This document shows positions 7,244 to 17,913 of a stretch of 64,000 nucleotides of DNA, in pieces. The translations under genes and the position numbers were made by a program. The notes beneath the pieces were generated by a model, which saw only the letters and a list, made by a program, of their open reading frames with translations, made no database searches and was not told the origin of the DNA. Source of the stretch: CAVVUC01 sp963751395 (GTDB taxonomy: Bacteria > Verrucomicrobiota > Verrucomicrobiia > Chthoniobacterales > Chthoniobacteraceae); assembly GCA_963751395.1 (NCBI GenBank), contig CAVVUC010000001.1, forward strand, positions 1,860,001-1,924,000, in the 5' to 3' direction. Position 1 is the stretch's first letter. Each line of letters begins with the position of its first letter.

Positions 7244-9427
7244 TTACTCTGCCCCGTTCCTGCGGCTGCGGCGAAGGAGGATCGCACCGCCAATGGCACC
7301 GACGGCCAGCAGTCCAATCGTGCCAGGCTCGGGCACAGGAGCTGGCGAGGCGAGACCGCTTCCATCCTTGCCACCGTCTCCAACAAACGGCGTCGTTCCT
7401 GAGATGGTCAACGAACTGATGTCCATGACCTTCACATTGGCCGGTCCGCCACTGTGCTCCGTCAGCACTGCCGTTCCGCTGGTGGCGATGTTTAGAGATG
7501 CAAGGGTGATCAAGTTGGATGTGAGTTCAACTGTGCCGGTGCTGGCATTTAACGCCCCATAGTTCTGTGAGCCGCTTAGCACCACGGTGCCGCCTGCTGC
7601 ATTGACAGTCACTCCCGGGGTGCCGTTTACAGTTTGTGAATTGGTGGCTGTTCCCACGATGATCCCGCCACTGAATAACGTCGTGCCCCCTGCGGCGGCA
7701 GTGAGTGTGACTGAATCATTCAAGATGATCAGACCGCTGTAGGTGGCGGTGCCGGAGGTATTGGTTGAACCGATTGTCTTGGTGTCGGTAAGACCGAAGT
7801 AGCGAACATTGATCGGATTCACGAGGCTCGCGTCGGGAGCGGTGAGTGTCAGCGAGGTGTTGGCAGCGACATACTGGGGTCCCAAGCCGACCACGCCCGT
7901 TGTTACGCCGTCGGTCGCCCCCAATGCTGTGCCGTTTGATGCCGATTCGATTGTTCCCTCATCGACATAAGTGCTGCCTCCGAAACTGCTGGAGCCGCTT
8001 ACAACGAGAACGCCGGCACCTTGTTTGATAAGAGTCCCCGAATTGCTGGTCGAGCTGATGGGGGTTGTTACTGATACAGTTCCGGCGGCATTGATGAAGA
8101 GTGTCTTACTCTTTACATCAATGGTTGCCCCGTTGAGGACGAGTGTGCTGCCAGAGTCGTTTTGAACCGTCAATGAATCGTCGAGATAGATCGAGCCGCT
8201 GATAGTGTTGGTTCCGCTGCTGTTCAGTGAAGCAATCGCTCGCGTTCCGCTCGATCCGAAACGGGGATTGATCAGGCTTGCGATGGTTTGACCTCCCGAC
8301 GTGCTGGCGAGGACCACGGTGGCATTCGCAGAACCGGCAGTTCCGCCGAGCCGGATCGCCGAGTTGTCGGACGAACCACCCGCCGCAAACGCCAGTGTGC
8401 CGGAATTCACGATCGTATCTCCAGAGAAACTGTTGGCGGCTTCCAAAACCAACGTGCCGCTGCCGTTGCAGGTGAGGCTCTGACCGTTCGCGATGGTTCC
8501 GGTGATTGCCAGCGTCCCGCCTGATGCCTGTTGGATATTGAGATTGGAATCGAGGAAGATGTTGCCGCTGAGGGTGTTCGTGTTGCTGGTGTTTTGGGAG
8601 TCAATGAGCAGACTTTGCGAGGTGTTGCCGCTCGTCGTGTTGATGATGCCGTCGAAGCCCTGCCCTCCCGACACGCCAGTGAATGAAAGCGTCGCGCCTT
8701 TTGTTTGATCCTGGTTTCCTGTCGCTCCGAAGTCTCCGCCCATGCGAATGGCCGGGGCGCTCAACGCCCCGCCCGAGGCGATCTCCATTGAAGCTCCGTT
8801 CATGAGGTAAATGTCACCAGTGGTTACGTTACCCGTTGCACCGACTCTCACCGCGCCGCTTCCGGTAGTGGCAAACCATTTGCCGGATGCGTTCACGGTG
8901 TTGTTGAATGTCACCGAGTTCGGCGACCCGCCCCAGAACTTGATTCCGTAAACGGACGAGCCGCTGACAGTCAAGGTACCTCCTCCAAATGTGATGTTGC
9001 TGCTGACAGCATTTACTTCGCCCCAGTTGTTTCCTGCGGTGGCCGCGAAGGTAATAGGCGCATTGATCGTCACACCCCCGGTGCCGAGACTTTCGACCTT
9101 TGCCTGAGTGCCGCCATTGTCGAAGAGCGAGACTACCGCACCGCTGGAACTAATTAGTATCCATGCACTGGAGTCCCCCCACTGTAGCTGGTTCTCGTTG
9201 TAGTTTGCATCGACAGTGTTGGTCGTCTGCGTCGTGCCCGTAAATATCAATGTGCCGTAGCCTGGCACAGGATCCCAGTTGGCGGAATCGCTCCAGTTGC
9301 TGGAAGAGCCGCTGAGACCGATCCAAGTGTATTGCGCACGGGCCTGCGGGAGGAGAAAATGAGATGCAAACAAAGTTAAGGCGATGAAGACTGCTCGTGT
9401 GTGGGTGTGGGAGGTGGGAGTAAACAT
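7244..9427 (-). CDS. PEP-CTERM sorted surface protein with autotransporter-type beta-strand repeats
   Basis: The 727-residue exported protein starts with a signal peptide (AVFIALTLFASHFLLPQARA, about residues 12-31). It continues as a Ser/Thr/Gly-rich repeat protein with GTLVLEAANSFSGDTIVNSG-like units typical of autotransporter-associated beta-strand repeats. It ends in a PEP-CTERM tail: VPEPGTIGLLAVGAIGGAIL then basic RRSRR. PEP-CTERM proteins are processed by exosortase and end up at the surface or in matrix. The ATG at 9427 is chosen because the longer frame begins only with TTG. The gene diverges from the giant amylase across a region with two predicted LacI-type operators, so it may belong to the glucan regulon. 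Confidence 0.85.
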   Translation of the reverse strand: MFTPTSHTHTRAVFIALTLFASHFLLPQARAQYTWIGLSGSSSNWSDSANWDPVPGYGTLIFTGTTQTTNTVDANYNENQLQWGDSSAWILISSSGAVVSLFDNGGTQAKVESLGTGGVTINAPITFAATAGNNWGEVNAVSSNITFGGGTLTVSGSSVYGIKFWGGSPNSVTFNNTVNASGKWFATTGSGAVRVGATGNVTTGDIYLMNGASMEIASGGALSAPAIRMGGDFGATGNQDQTKGATLSFTGVSGGQGFDGIINTTSGNTSQSLLIDSQNTSNTNTLSGNIFLDSNLNIQQASGGTLAITGTIANGQSLTCNGSGTLVLEAANSFSGDTIVNSGTLAFAAGGSSDNSAIRLGGTAGSANATVVLASTSGGQTIASLINPRFGSSGTRAIASLNSSGTNTISGSIYLDDSLTVQNDSGSTLVLNGATIDVKSKTLFINAAGTVSVTTPISSTSNSGTLIKQGAGVLVVSGSSSFGGSTYVDEGTIESASNGTALGATDGVTTGVVGLGPQYVAANTSLTLTAPDASLVNPINVRYFGLTDTKTIGSTNTSGTATYSGLIILNDSVTLTAAAGGTTLFSGGIIVGTATNSQTVNGTPGVTVNAAGGTVVLSGSQNYGALNASTGTVELTSNLITLASLNIATSGTAVLTEHSGGPANVKVMDISSLTISGTTPFVGDGGKDGSGLASPAPVPEPGTIGLLAVGAIGGAILLRRSRRNGAE

Positions 9428-9547
9428 AAGCTTGATGGTTTTCAGTTTGTTTATTTTTGGGATACAGCACAAACGGGTTTGCAGAAAGCCGTGAGTAATG
9501 TGGGCAGCAGAATAACCCTCATTTGAACCAGGGCTAGGGTTTGGATG

Positions 9548-9560
9548 TTGTACAGTTTAA
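9548..9560. promoter_or_regulatory. predicted LacI-family operator, site 1 (imperfect)
   Basis: TTGTACAGTTTAA matches the palindrome TTGWACNGTWCAA at 12 of 13 positions. It lies in the divergent intergenic region between the PEP-CTERM gene and the giant amylase. It is 107 bp from the second site, a spacing that would allow looping. Confidence 0.55.
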
Positions 9561-9654
9561 TGCGTTGACCTGCTCTGGAGCTTCCTGCCTCGATGAGGCA
9601 TCGTGCCGCGTCCCGAAACCGCGAAGCATCCAAGTTCCAGGCACGACTAAAATG

Positions 9655-9667
9655 TTGAACGGTACAA
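9655..9667. promoter_or_regulatory. predicted LacI-family operator, site 2 (perfect)
   Basis: TTGAACGGTACAA fits TTGWACNGTWCAA fully, and with its flanking bases forms a perfect 15-bp palindrome (GTTGAAC G GTACAAC). It ends about 30 bases before the ATG at 9698, a position suited to repressing the amylase operon. Confidence 0.65.
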
Positions 9668-9697
9668 CGCCCGGCTTGTTTGAGGTTTCTCCGTTCG

Positions 9698-12600
9698 ATG
9701 CTCTTATGTAACAATGAATTGCAGCCATCCCCAGTTCCTTCCATCCCTCGCAAAAGAACTTCTGTGAGCGCTTTTCGCAAAGCATTTGCCGTTTCTCTGG
9801 CCTTGATCCTAAGTCTCGGGGGTCTGCCGCAGCGCGCCCGGAGCGAGGCCATCCTCCAGTATTTCGGCACGAGCTGGAACGAGATTGCAACCCGGATGCC
9901 GGAGCTGGCGGAAGCCGGTTACAGTGCGCTCTGGCTTCCGCCGCCTTTCAAGGGGACGAGCGCCTTCGATGTGGGCTTTGGGACGTTCGACCGGTTTGAC
10001 CTCGGATCGAAGGATCAAATGGGATCGGTTTCGACGAAATACGGCACCGCGTCCGATCTGATCCGCATGATCGAAACGGCGCATCGGTTCGGCATCCGGG
10101 TTTATTTCGACAATGTCATGGCCCACAACGGCGGTCCAATCCCCGGCCAGGACGAGAACACTTCGATCTATGTCCAGCCGGGCTTCGTGCCGGAGGATTT
10201 TCATCTTCAAGTCCGCGCGGATGGTTCGTATCACAACTGGCCCGGGATTGACTGGGGGGCTAACGATCTTTTCCAGATTTGGAACCGCAACCCGTTCGGC
10301 ATCGACATTGCGCAGGAAGATCCCAACACGAGCTTTGGAGCGAACGAGGGCGATGATTTTCCAAAATACACAGGCATCCGGCATCCGAATAACCCCGAGT
10401 ATTATTCCGATCTCGATCTGCCGATCGACGTGGTGAACTCGGCGACCGGCATCCATTTCAATGTTTACAATTTCGCGAACAAGGAGCCCTTTGAGGACGT
10501 CGGCGTCGCGGGCGTGGCCAACTCGGCGGGGAATGGGAAGTTCGATTTTGTGGATACCAACAGCAACGGCCAGCACGATGTTGGCGAACTGAGCGAACCT
10601 TTCACCGACACGGGCATAGATCCGACCAACCCCGGGCGGCAGACGGCTGCGTGGGGCTTCGGTGACGCGAAATACAACATGGGGAATCCGGTGAGCGAGG
10701 ACGTGAATTCAATGCTGTTCCGAGCGGTCCGCTGGTTTATCGACGTGGCCAAAGTGGACGGCTTCCGCCTCGACGCGGTGAAGCATGTGCCGGATTACTT
10801 TTTTGGGAAGCAATCCGGGGCCGACAAGGACTACAGCGACTGGGGATACTGCGGCCAGATTCAGGCGCAGTTCAACATCACCCACGGCTACAGCGACTGG
10901 AACAACCACAGGGATTCCAGTTTCAACACCGAGCAGGGGCGCGACGACGCGATGATGTTCGGCGAGCATCTCGGTGCGCCGCCCGGGCAGCAGCCTTATC
11001 TCGACGCCGGAATGCGCGTCTCGACGGACAACTTCCTGAACGCGATCAAGGAGCAACTGGGCAGCGGTCTCTGGGGCTTGGATCAAGCGGGCTACGCCTC
11101 GTTTGGAGGTGTCGGCGGCGGGGTTATCTACTGCATGAGCCACGACAACAATTACATCTGGTCGGGCCATTTGAAACTGGCGCACGCCACGTTGCTCACG
11201 CGCGCGGGACTGCCGATTGTTTACACCGACGGTTTCCACCATGCAGGCGCTCCCGATTATTTCCCGAAGCCCTCCTACGTGCCGTTCCTCGGCGAATTCG
11301 GCCAGAGCTATCTGCTCAACCAGCTATATCTCAATCAGCAATTTGCGCGCGGCGATCAGATTGCGAAGTGGTCGAATCAAAACTTCGTCGCTTATGAACG
11401 GCGCGACAAAAGCGAGAACGGAAGCATGTCCGATGCGGACGGCACGGTCCTGCTGTTCATGATGGCTAGAAGCTACGGCGGCAGCCAGCCCTGCCCGGCG
11501 CTCTCAACCACATTTCCGATCGGCGCGCCGCTTTACAATTACTCCGCGGATGGCGGTGGATTTTACGCTTATCCGCGGGCGGACGGGAAATTGTATGACC
11601 AGCCAACCGGCGGCAACGTCACGACTGTGCCCGACGGCGGTTACTTCGCGTTCTCGTGGCGCAGTCCGGAGCAGCCCGATGTGAACCCGGGCAAACCGGC
11701 GATCGAGATTTTGCAAAACGGCCAGTCGCCGGCGACTCTCACCTACCTCCGCAAGGACGGGCCTGACGGCGATCCAAATTTCAACCCTTACGGAGTTTCC
11801 GGCGCGACAGCCGGCAGCTATTCCTATCCGTGGACGGTTCCGCTCATCACCTCCGGCAGCAACCTTTCATTTCTCGCGCGGGCCGACGGCTCGGCGGAAA
11901 ACATCCGCCTCAAACTCGATGGAGGCGTGGATCTCAACTCGCAAATGACTCCGCCGCTCGGCCCGACGACGGGCGAGAAGCGGGACAATCCGCCCGCGCT
12001 TTCGACGGACGTTTATCTCGGCTACGAGCAGATGCGTTACGTGCAGCGGGTGTGCGACAAATTCGCGGCTAAAGACACCAGCCGCAACATCATTGGCTCC
12101 ATTGGTGCCGAAACTTACCAGGCCACGATCGGCACTCCGGGCTTCACCATCAACAACGGCAGCGGTTACAATAGCGGCACCGGAACAGCCACCTACGTTT
12201 ATCACAACCCGGCATTCACCGGCTACGACAACCCGGCCTCGCAGTTGCAGTTCACTCCCGCGCCGCAAAGCGCCGCGGGTCAGTCGATCGACGTGCTTGT
12301 AAAGACTGGCTACCAGTTTCAGATCAACAAGGTGTATCTCTATTACACGACGGATGGAGTGACCTATCCCGAGGGTTACGCCGGCACTCCCGGCAACGCC
12401 ACCACACAGGTCGTCGCGATGGTTTTCGTGCAACACGGCACCCCCGACGGCTCGAATGTGACCGATTGGTGGAAAGGCACGCTGCCGTCGCTGCCCTCCG
12501 GCACGGTTCTTCGATACAAGATCGGTGCGTTCAACAACAACGCCGCGAGCGTCTTCCCGAGCAGTCAGGCGAACATCGCGCTCAAGAAGAAGATGGAGAC

Positions 12601-15600
12601 GCGCTTCGAGATCACGAATTTCAACGCGACGACCGGGCCGCTCTATCCCCACAACGACTACGGCGTGTTGCAGGCCGGTTTGTCCGAAGGCTTCCACATC
12701 CTGCGTGCGCGGCAATTCCTCAAGCGCGAGATCGTTGACCAAAACAACAACACCTTCAAGTTCGCCTCGATCTACAACACGGTGTCGCAGACGTTCTACT
12801 ACGATGCGCAACTGCCGCAGGGCGAGGTGAAGTTTCCGGCGGAAAATGATTCGGTCGGCGGCCAGCAATACGGCGTGGTCGTGCGCACCGATCCGAGCGT
12901 CACCGAGGTTTGGTATAACATCACTGACAGCGACCCGCAGAACAACGACTCAGCCACGTCGGTCGCAAACGGCAACGGCGCGTGGGTCAAGGCCACGCAG
13001 CTTACGCCAACCATCGGCGTGTCGAGTGCCTACCCGAACGAATGGCGTTTTAATTACAACAACATCCCGTCGGGCGGTCAGCAGGCGACCATCCAGGTGC
13101 GGCTGCGCGAACTCTCCTCCGGCACGAACATGGCGCTGTCCGATGCCGCCGGTCATTACACGACGATTATGCGGCATGTGAACGCGTGGGGCCCTGACAC
13201 GCGCGTGTCCGTGGCCTGGCCGCAGGCGGATGGCGACACAGTCGGCTCGAATTACGTGATGAAAGTCTGGTTCAGCAAATCACTCGCGGATGGAGGATTG
13301 AGTGACCAGGACTTGATCAACCGCTTCCTCATCACGATCGCCAGCAGCGAGTCGGGATCGCCCACCAATCCGGTGGTTCAGGCTCGTGCCGGTTACTCGA
13401 TCAACCGGAACATCAACAATGATTTCCACGAACTCGCCTGCACCCTCCCGAATCTCTACAACGGCGTGCCCAATTTCCTGCACACCATCAAAGTCACGCA
13501 CACGCGGCCCAGCCCCAGCCCGCAAATCGTCGCGACGCGACTCGTGAAGGCTTATCCCATCCCGCAACCGCCCACCAACAACATCACGGAACCGCCGGAG
13601 TTCGATTCGAGCGGAGCGGCTTACGTCACCGTCCTTCCCGATGTGGCGAATCCAACCGCCGCGCAGCGATCGCGCACGATCCGCGTGGAAACCGACACCA
13701 ACGCGACAAGCGTGGCGATCAACTTCACCTCCGGCCCGGTCAATCCTGCCGACGTGGTTTTTACGAGCGGAAGCAACCCGACGGTGACTGGCGACAAGAA
13801 GTACTGGGAATGGACGTGGGGCAGCATCGCGCAGGGGAATTACCAGTTCAGTTCGACAGTAACCACCTCGTCCAATCAGTCGGCGGTCGCGAGCCGGAGT
13901 GTCCGGGTCGTTTATCGCGAGATGGTCATCCCGGATTCCAACGACGTGGATGACGATGACGACGGCTTGTCCGACTCGATCGAGACAACAGCCACGTTGT
14001 TGTCCGGCACCAGCAACGGCAACGTGCATTTGAACCTAATCTCCGGCAAGACCGATCCGCTCATCCCCGACTCCGATGGCGACGGCTTGCCGGACGGATT
14101 GGAATCGGGCTGGGCCACGGCGATGGCCGGCACCGACACGAACACCGATACAAACGGCGACGGCCAGAAGAATTTCATCTCCGATCTCGACCCGCCTCTT
14201 TTCAATACCAGCGACAACGCCAGCCAGCCGCCGGGCTACGGGAATTTCAGCCAGTGGCCTTACAACGTGAATAACTCGCGCACAGATCAGATCGCCGGCA
14301 CGATGACCGATCCGAACAAGACGGACACAGACGGCGACGGCCTGCTCGACGGCACCGAGGACAAGAACCACAACGGTCGCATGGAGATCGGAGTGCCCGA
14401 CATCAGCGGAACGCTTGTTGTCATCGCGCACCCGATTACCTTTTACAACACCTCCCGCATCGACCGTTCGAAGCTTCCAAGCAACGCGGTGATCCTTGAG
14501 TCCGATCCCAACAATCCCGACACAGACAGCGATCTGGCAACCGACGGCGCGGAGGACGCGAACGGCAACGGGAAAGCGGACATCAACATCGTCAATCGCA
14601 ACCAGACCGACGGAAACGGCAACTTCGTCGTGCTGAAAGCGCTCGATGAAACGACCACCGGGCCGCTGCCGTGGAAGTATTCCGATTTCACCTACCGCTA
14701 CACCGACGCGAGCGGAGACCACAACACCACCCGCATTAACAGGGCCGCGCTCAACGCCGTGTTCCGTCCGGCTGGCCTGCCGCGCGGCGACGGCATCGAC
14801 GTGGTCTGGCTTGAGACCGATCCCTGCGATCCCGACACCGACGCCGACGGGCTGCCGGACGGATGGGAAATCGCGCACGGACTCGATCCGCTGGACGATG
14901 GCGTACCCGACCATTACAGCATGCGCACCGGCAAACTGATTCCCGATACTGCGGAAGGAATGACAAACGGTGCTTCCGGCGATCCCGACGGCGATCTCTT
15001 CTCCAATTCCCAGGAGTACATCAACGACACCGACCCGCGTTTCGCCGACACCGGAGTGCCGCCGCCGCCGAACGTAATCACCATCGGACCAAGCAATTCG
15101 ATGACCGTTGGCAGCGTGACGAACAATCATGAGTTCACGGACTGGACGGCGAACGACATCATCGCGTTCGACGAATATGACGGCGACGGAACGAACTACC
15201 AAGGCTCCGATGTTTACCATGCCTACGACAACTTCGACACGTCGCGCGACCTGGTGGCATTTTACGCGCACGACGGGGGCGATACCTCGGCAGGCGGCGA
15301 CGGCAATTTCTATTTCCGAGTCGATCTGCACGACCTCCAGCCTTACGCCGAGAACGGCTACCTGGACATTTACGTGGCGATCAACTTCGGCTCGGCGGGC
15401 ACGGGTGAAAAGAATCTGCCGGACGACGTGAACACATTGACGAACATGGGCTGGCAGGCCGTGGTCGCGTGCTATTCCACGAATAACGGTCGCGTCTATG
15501 TCGATACCGTCTCTGGTTCCAACTCAACCTCGCTCGGCCAGGAACTTACACAATTCGGTGTACAGGTGCGCGATCAGAACAGCAGCAATGGCTTCAAAAA

Positions 15601-17911
15601 GGCTTACTACAACTCCGAACTCGACTCAGTGGAGTTTTCCATCAGTCGCGACGCTTTGCTTGCCGCAGGCTGGACTGGCAATGCCGCCAATCTCCTCTAC
15701 CAGGTCTTCACCACCAAGGACGGCACGAAGGACAGTCCGCTGGGGCCGGGTGACATCGGTGGGCGCTCAGACATTCGCGATTCGATTTACGACGACTGGA
15801 TCGCCTCGGATTACTACAAGGATCAGACAGCTATTTCCGGCGCAGGCAGCGTCTTGAAATCGTGGTTCGGACTGAGCACCACGAACGACAGGGGCAAACG
15901 CATCAAGGTTGTTTCTCTCGTTCACAGCAACCATTCGTTCCAGCCCGGCAGCGAGATTCAGAGCTTGATCAACACAGCCGCCGGCGCAGGATTTTACCGG
16001 CCGCTCGACGCGCATGAAGCCTTCAATGTGCCGCTCACCATGCACATCACCCCGGCGCTGGCCTCGGCGATTCAATGGGCAAAGGTCGATCCGAATTCGA
16101 CACGCCCCTATCGTGACGGCCCGGCGCTGAACACCCGCATCGGCAACCTGATGGGAAGCGGCAAGATCGACCTGCTCGCCAGCACGTTCTCCGATCATAT
16201 CCTGCCGTATTACAGCAAAGAGTTTAACCGCGACAACGTCACGCTTGCCAATGAGTTTCTAACTTCCATCTACCACAGCCCGCCTTCCAGCCAGGTCTTC
16301 TGGACGCCGGAACGCGTGGTCGATACCGGAGTGCTCGACAAGGTAAGCGACCTCGGCTTCAGCTACACGTTTGTCGATCAAATGCGCCACCTGTTCAAGT
16401 GGTTCGACCGCCAGGCGGCTTATGGCAACGACGGCTATCGCCTGAACCGGATCAACGGAGTCAAATGCTTTGCGATCAATGATCAGGTGGACGGCTACTT
16501 GTTCCAGAACACTGACAATGGACTGCCGACTCTTCTGCATGAGTTGTTTAACAAGAAGGCCCGCAACTGGCAGCAGGATCAGGTGGTGATCTTCATGAAT
16601 GATTGGGAGAATTTCACTGACAAGGCGAAGGCGGATGCCTACGACAAGAACGTCCGCTGGATGGCATCGCACCCTTGGGTTCAGATCGTGACGCCCGACC
16701 AGATCGCCAGCGGTCAGATCGATCTCTCGCAGCCTCCGGACGGAGCAGGGGACGCGTTCGGATGGAACGAGCGCGGCACCGGACTGACGCTGCCGCTCGT
16801 GGCAAAGGACTGGATCGATCACGCCACGCAGGAGAGTTACGACAATTGGTACAACGGACAGAGCGGCCGCGAGGAATCGCTCCGCGACAAGCTGTTCAAC
16901 ATCCGCTCAGGTGTGGCCATGCCTGCGGCCTTCGGCATTGTGAGCGGGACTGGCGTGGCGGGTAGCACATGGAGCCAGGTGTTGAGCACCGGTACCAACA
17001 ACGGCACCCTCTCCAAGCTCGCACGCGGTACGATCCATGCCGCGCAGTTCGAGACGGCGTTCCATGATCAGACAAATAACACCCTGACCAAGTACAGCAC
17101 GGGGGCCTATCTGAGCCCGGACACCACGAATCAGAACCTTGCGGGCTTTTCGAAGTTCTCGCAGTCCCAGACGCGCATGGCGGCCATCTACAAGAAGGTG
17201 GACGATTGGGCCAACGCCGCGCGCAGCGGGATTTATCTCTCAACGGCGGTAGCTGAGTCGGCCGACATCGACCTCGATGGCGAGTTTGAGTATCTGCTCT
17301 ACAATGACCGCATCTTCGCCATGTTCGAACGTATTGGCGGGCGCATGACCAATGCATGGGTTAGAGACATCAGCACCGGAGAAGTCTTCCAGGCGCTTGG
17401 CAACCCGCTCAGTTATTCCGGCTTTGAGACGGAAGAGGAAGGTGACGTCCATCTCGATGCCACGTCGGGACAAACGGCGTATCGCACGAGCGGCTTCAAG
17501 GACTGGTTCGCCCAGACCGGCGGTCCCGGAGTCGGGAACAACAGCTACGTGAACAATTACTTCTCGGTTACTTCCGCCTCGAATGGATGGACGTTTACCA
17601 GCAGTGACACCAAGATCGCCAGGACCATCACGCTCCCGCCGCGCTCCAGCAGGATCGCCGCGCAATACAACCTCAGCGGTGGCGTGAACACGGTCTATGT
17701 CCGCCACGGCATGTCGCCGAATCTTTACGACCTGCTGACCAGCGGCCAGGCGAACCTGAGCCTGCTCAACGACGGGACCAACGGCGAGGTAAGCGTGCTC
17801 GACACAACCGCGCAGCAGCGCATCGTGCGGTCGTTTGTGAAATACGGAGGCGGCTACAACGCAAGCTACATCAGCGCCGCGGCCGATCGCAGCGGCGGCT
17901 CTGGGCTTTGA
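9698..17911 (+). CDS. giant secreted alpha-amylase: GH13 catalytic domain plus GH57-like domain (frameshifted near the 3' end)
   Basis: The 2737-residue product carries a GH13 barrel with all four conserved regions: FDNVMAH (about residue 140), GFRLDAVKH with the nucleophile Asp (~355), FGEH with the acid Glu (~422), and MSHDNN (~481). A long Ig/CBM-like part follows. Calcium-type repeats such as DSDGDGLPDG and DTDADGLPDGWE come next (about 1420-1770), then a DOMON/glucodextranase-like beta domain (~1815-2040). A GH57-like domain ends the chain, with VFWTPERVVD (~2200) and FMNDWENFTD (~2297). It should cut alpha-glucans outside the cell. ATG 9698 is used, but GTG 9764 gives a cleaner signal peptide (AFAVSLALILSLGGLPQRAR). 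The frame breaks at 17903-17905, where dropping one G restores SGGSGFDTINMRNQ and the downstream frame. Confidence 0.85.
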   Translation: MLLCNNELQPSPVPSIPRKRTSVSAFRKAFAVSLALILSLGGLPQRARSEAILQYFGTSWNEIATRMPELAEAGYSALWLPPPFKGTSAFDVGFGTFDRFDLGSKDQMGSVSTKYGTASDLIRMIETAHRFGIRVYFDNVMAHNGGPIPGQDENTSIYVQPGFVPEDFHLQVRADGSYHNWPGIDWGANDLFQIWNRNPFGIDIAQEDPNTSFGANEGDDFPKYTGIRHPNNPEYYSDLDLPIDVVNSATGIHFNVYNFANKEPFEDVGVAGVANSAGNGKFDFVDTNSNGQHDVGELSEPFTDTGIDPTNPGRQTAAWGFGDAKYNMGNPVSEDVNSMLFRAVRWFIDVAKVDGFRLDAVKHVPDYFFGKQSGADKDYSDWGYCGQIQAQFNITHGYSDWNNHRDSSFNTEQGRDDAMMFGEHLGAPPGQQPYLDAGMRVSTDNFLNAIKEQLGSGLWGLDQAGYASFGGVGGGVIYCMSHDNNYIWSGHLKLAHATLLTRAGLPIVYTDGFHHAGAPDYFPKPSYVPFLGEFGQSYLLNQLYLNQQFARGDQIAKWSNQNFVAYERRDKSENGSMSDADGTVLLFMMARSYGGSQPCPALSTTFPIGAPLYNYSADGGGFYAYPRADGKLYDQPTGGNVTTVPDGGYFAFSWRSPEQPDVNPGKPAIEILQNGQSPATLTYLRKDGPDGDPNFNPYGVSGATAGSYSYPWTVPLITSGSNLSFLARADGSAENIRLKLDGGVDLNSQMTPPLGPTTGEKRDNPPALSTDVYLGYEQMRYVQRVCDKFAAKDTSRNIIGSIGAETYQATIGTPGFTINNGSGYNSGTGTATYVYHNPAFTGYDNPASQLQFTPAPQSAAGQSIDVLVKTGYQFQINKVYLYYTTDGVTYPEGYAGTPGNATTQVVAMVFVQHGTPDGSNVTDWWKGTLPSLPSGTVLRYKIGAFNNNAASVFPSSQANIALKKKMETRFEITNFNATTGPLYPHNDYGVLQAGLSEGFHILRARQFLKREIVDQNNNTFKFASIYNTVSQTFYYDAQLPQGEVKFPAENDSVGGQQYGVVVRTDPSVTEVWYNITDSDPQNNDSATSVANGNGAWVKATQLTPTIGVSSAYPNEWRFNYNNIPSGGQQATIQVRLRELSSGTNMALSDAAGHYTTIMRHVNAWGPDTRVSVAWPQADGDTVGSNYVMKVWFSKSLADGGLSDQDLINRFLITIASSESGSPTNPVVQARAGYSINRNINNDFHELACTLPNLYNGVPNFLHTIKVTHTRPSPSPQIVATRLVKAYPIPQPPTNNITEPPEFDSSGAAYVTVLPDVANPTAAQRSRTIRVETDTNATSVAINFTSGPVNPADVVFTSGSNPTVTGDKKYWEWTWGSIAQGNYQFSSTVTTSSNQSAVASRSVRVVYREMVIPDSNDVDDDDDGLSDSIETTATLLSGTSNGNVHLNLISGKTDPLIPDSDGDGLPDGLESGWATAMAGTDTNTDTNGDGQKNFISDLDPPLFNTSDNASQPPGYGNFSQWPYNVNNSRTDQIAGTMTDPNKTDTDGDGLLDGTEDKNHNGRMEIGVPDISGTLVVIAHPITFYNTSRIDRSKLPSNAVILESDPNNPDTDSDLATDGAEDANGNGKADINIVNRNQTDGNGNFVVLKALDETTTGPLPWKYSDFTYRYTDASGDHNTTRINRAALNAVFRPAGLPRGDGIDVVWLETDPCDPDTDADGLPDGWEIAHGLDPLDDGVPDHYSMRTGKLIPDTAEGMTNGASGDPDGDLFSNSQEYINDTDPRFADTGVPPPPNVITIGPSNSMTVGSVTNNHEFTDWTANDIIAFDEYDGDGTNYQGSDVYHAYDNFDTSRDLVAFYAHDGGDTSAGGDGNFYFRVDLHDLQPYAENGYLDIYVAINFGSAGTGEKNLPDDVNTLTNMGWQAVVACYSTNNGRVYVDTVSGSNSTSLGQELTQFGVQVRDQNSSNGFKKAYYNSELDSVEFSISRDALLAAGWTGNAANLLYQVFTTKDGTKDSPLGPGDIGGRSDIRDSIYDDWIASDYYKDQTAISGAGSVLKSWFGLSTTNDRGKRIKVVSLVHSNHSFQPGSEIQSLINTAAGAGFYRPLDAHEAFNVPLTMHITPALASAIQWAKVDPNSTRPYRDGPALNTRIGNLMGSGKIDLLASTFSDHILPYYSKEFNRDNVTLANEFLTSIYHSPPSSQVFWTPERVVDTGVLDKVSDLGFSYTFVDQMRHLFKWFDRQAAYGNDGYRLNRINGVKCFAINDQVDGYLFQNTDNGLPTLLHELFNKKARNWQQDQVVIFMNDWENFTDKAKADAYDKNVRWMASHPWVQIVTPDQIASGQIDLSQPPDGAGDAFGWNERGTGLTLPLVAKDWIDHATQESYDNWYNGQSGREESLRDKLFNIRSGVAMPAAFGIVSGTGVAGSTWSQVLSTGTNNGTLSKLARGTIHAAQFETAFHDQTNNTLTKYSTGAYLSPDTTNQNLAGFSKFSQSQTRMAAIYKKVDDWANAARSGIYLSTAVAESADIDLDGEFEYLLYNDRIFAMFERIGGRMTNAWVRDISTGEVFQALGNPLSYSGFETEEEGDVHLDATSGQTAYRTSGFKDWFAQTGGPGVGNNSYVNNYFSVTSASNGWTFTSSDTKIARTITLPPRSSRIAAQYNLSGGVNTVYVRHGMSPNLYDLLTSGQANLSLLNDGTNGEVSVLDTTAQQRIVRSFVKYGGGYNASYISAAADRSGGSGL

Positions 17912-17913
17912 CA

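Noticed and set aside
14036..15331. 431-codon antisense frame inside the giant amylase
   Set aside because: The Asp/Gly-rich repeats on the real strand give Val/Arg-rich antisense translation without any recognisable motif.
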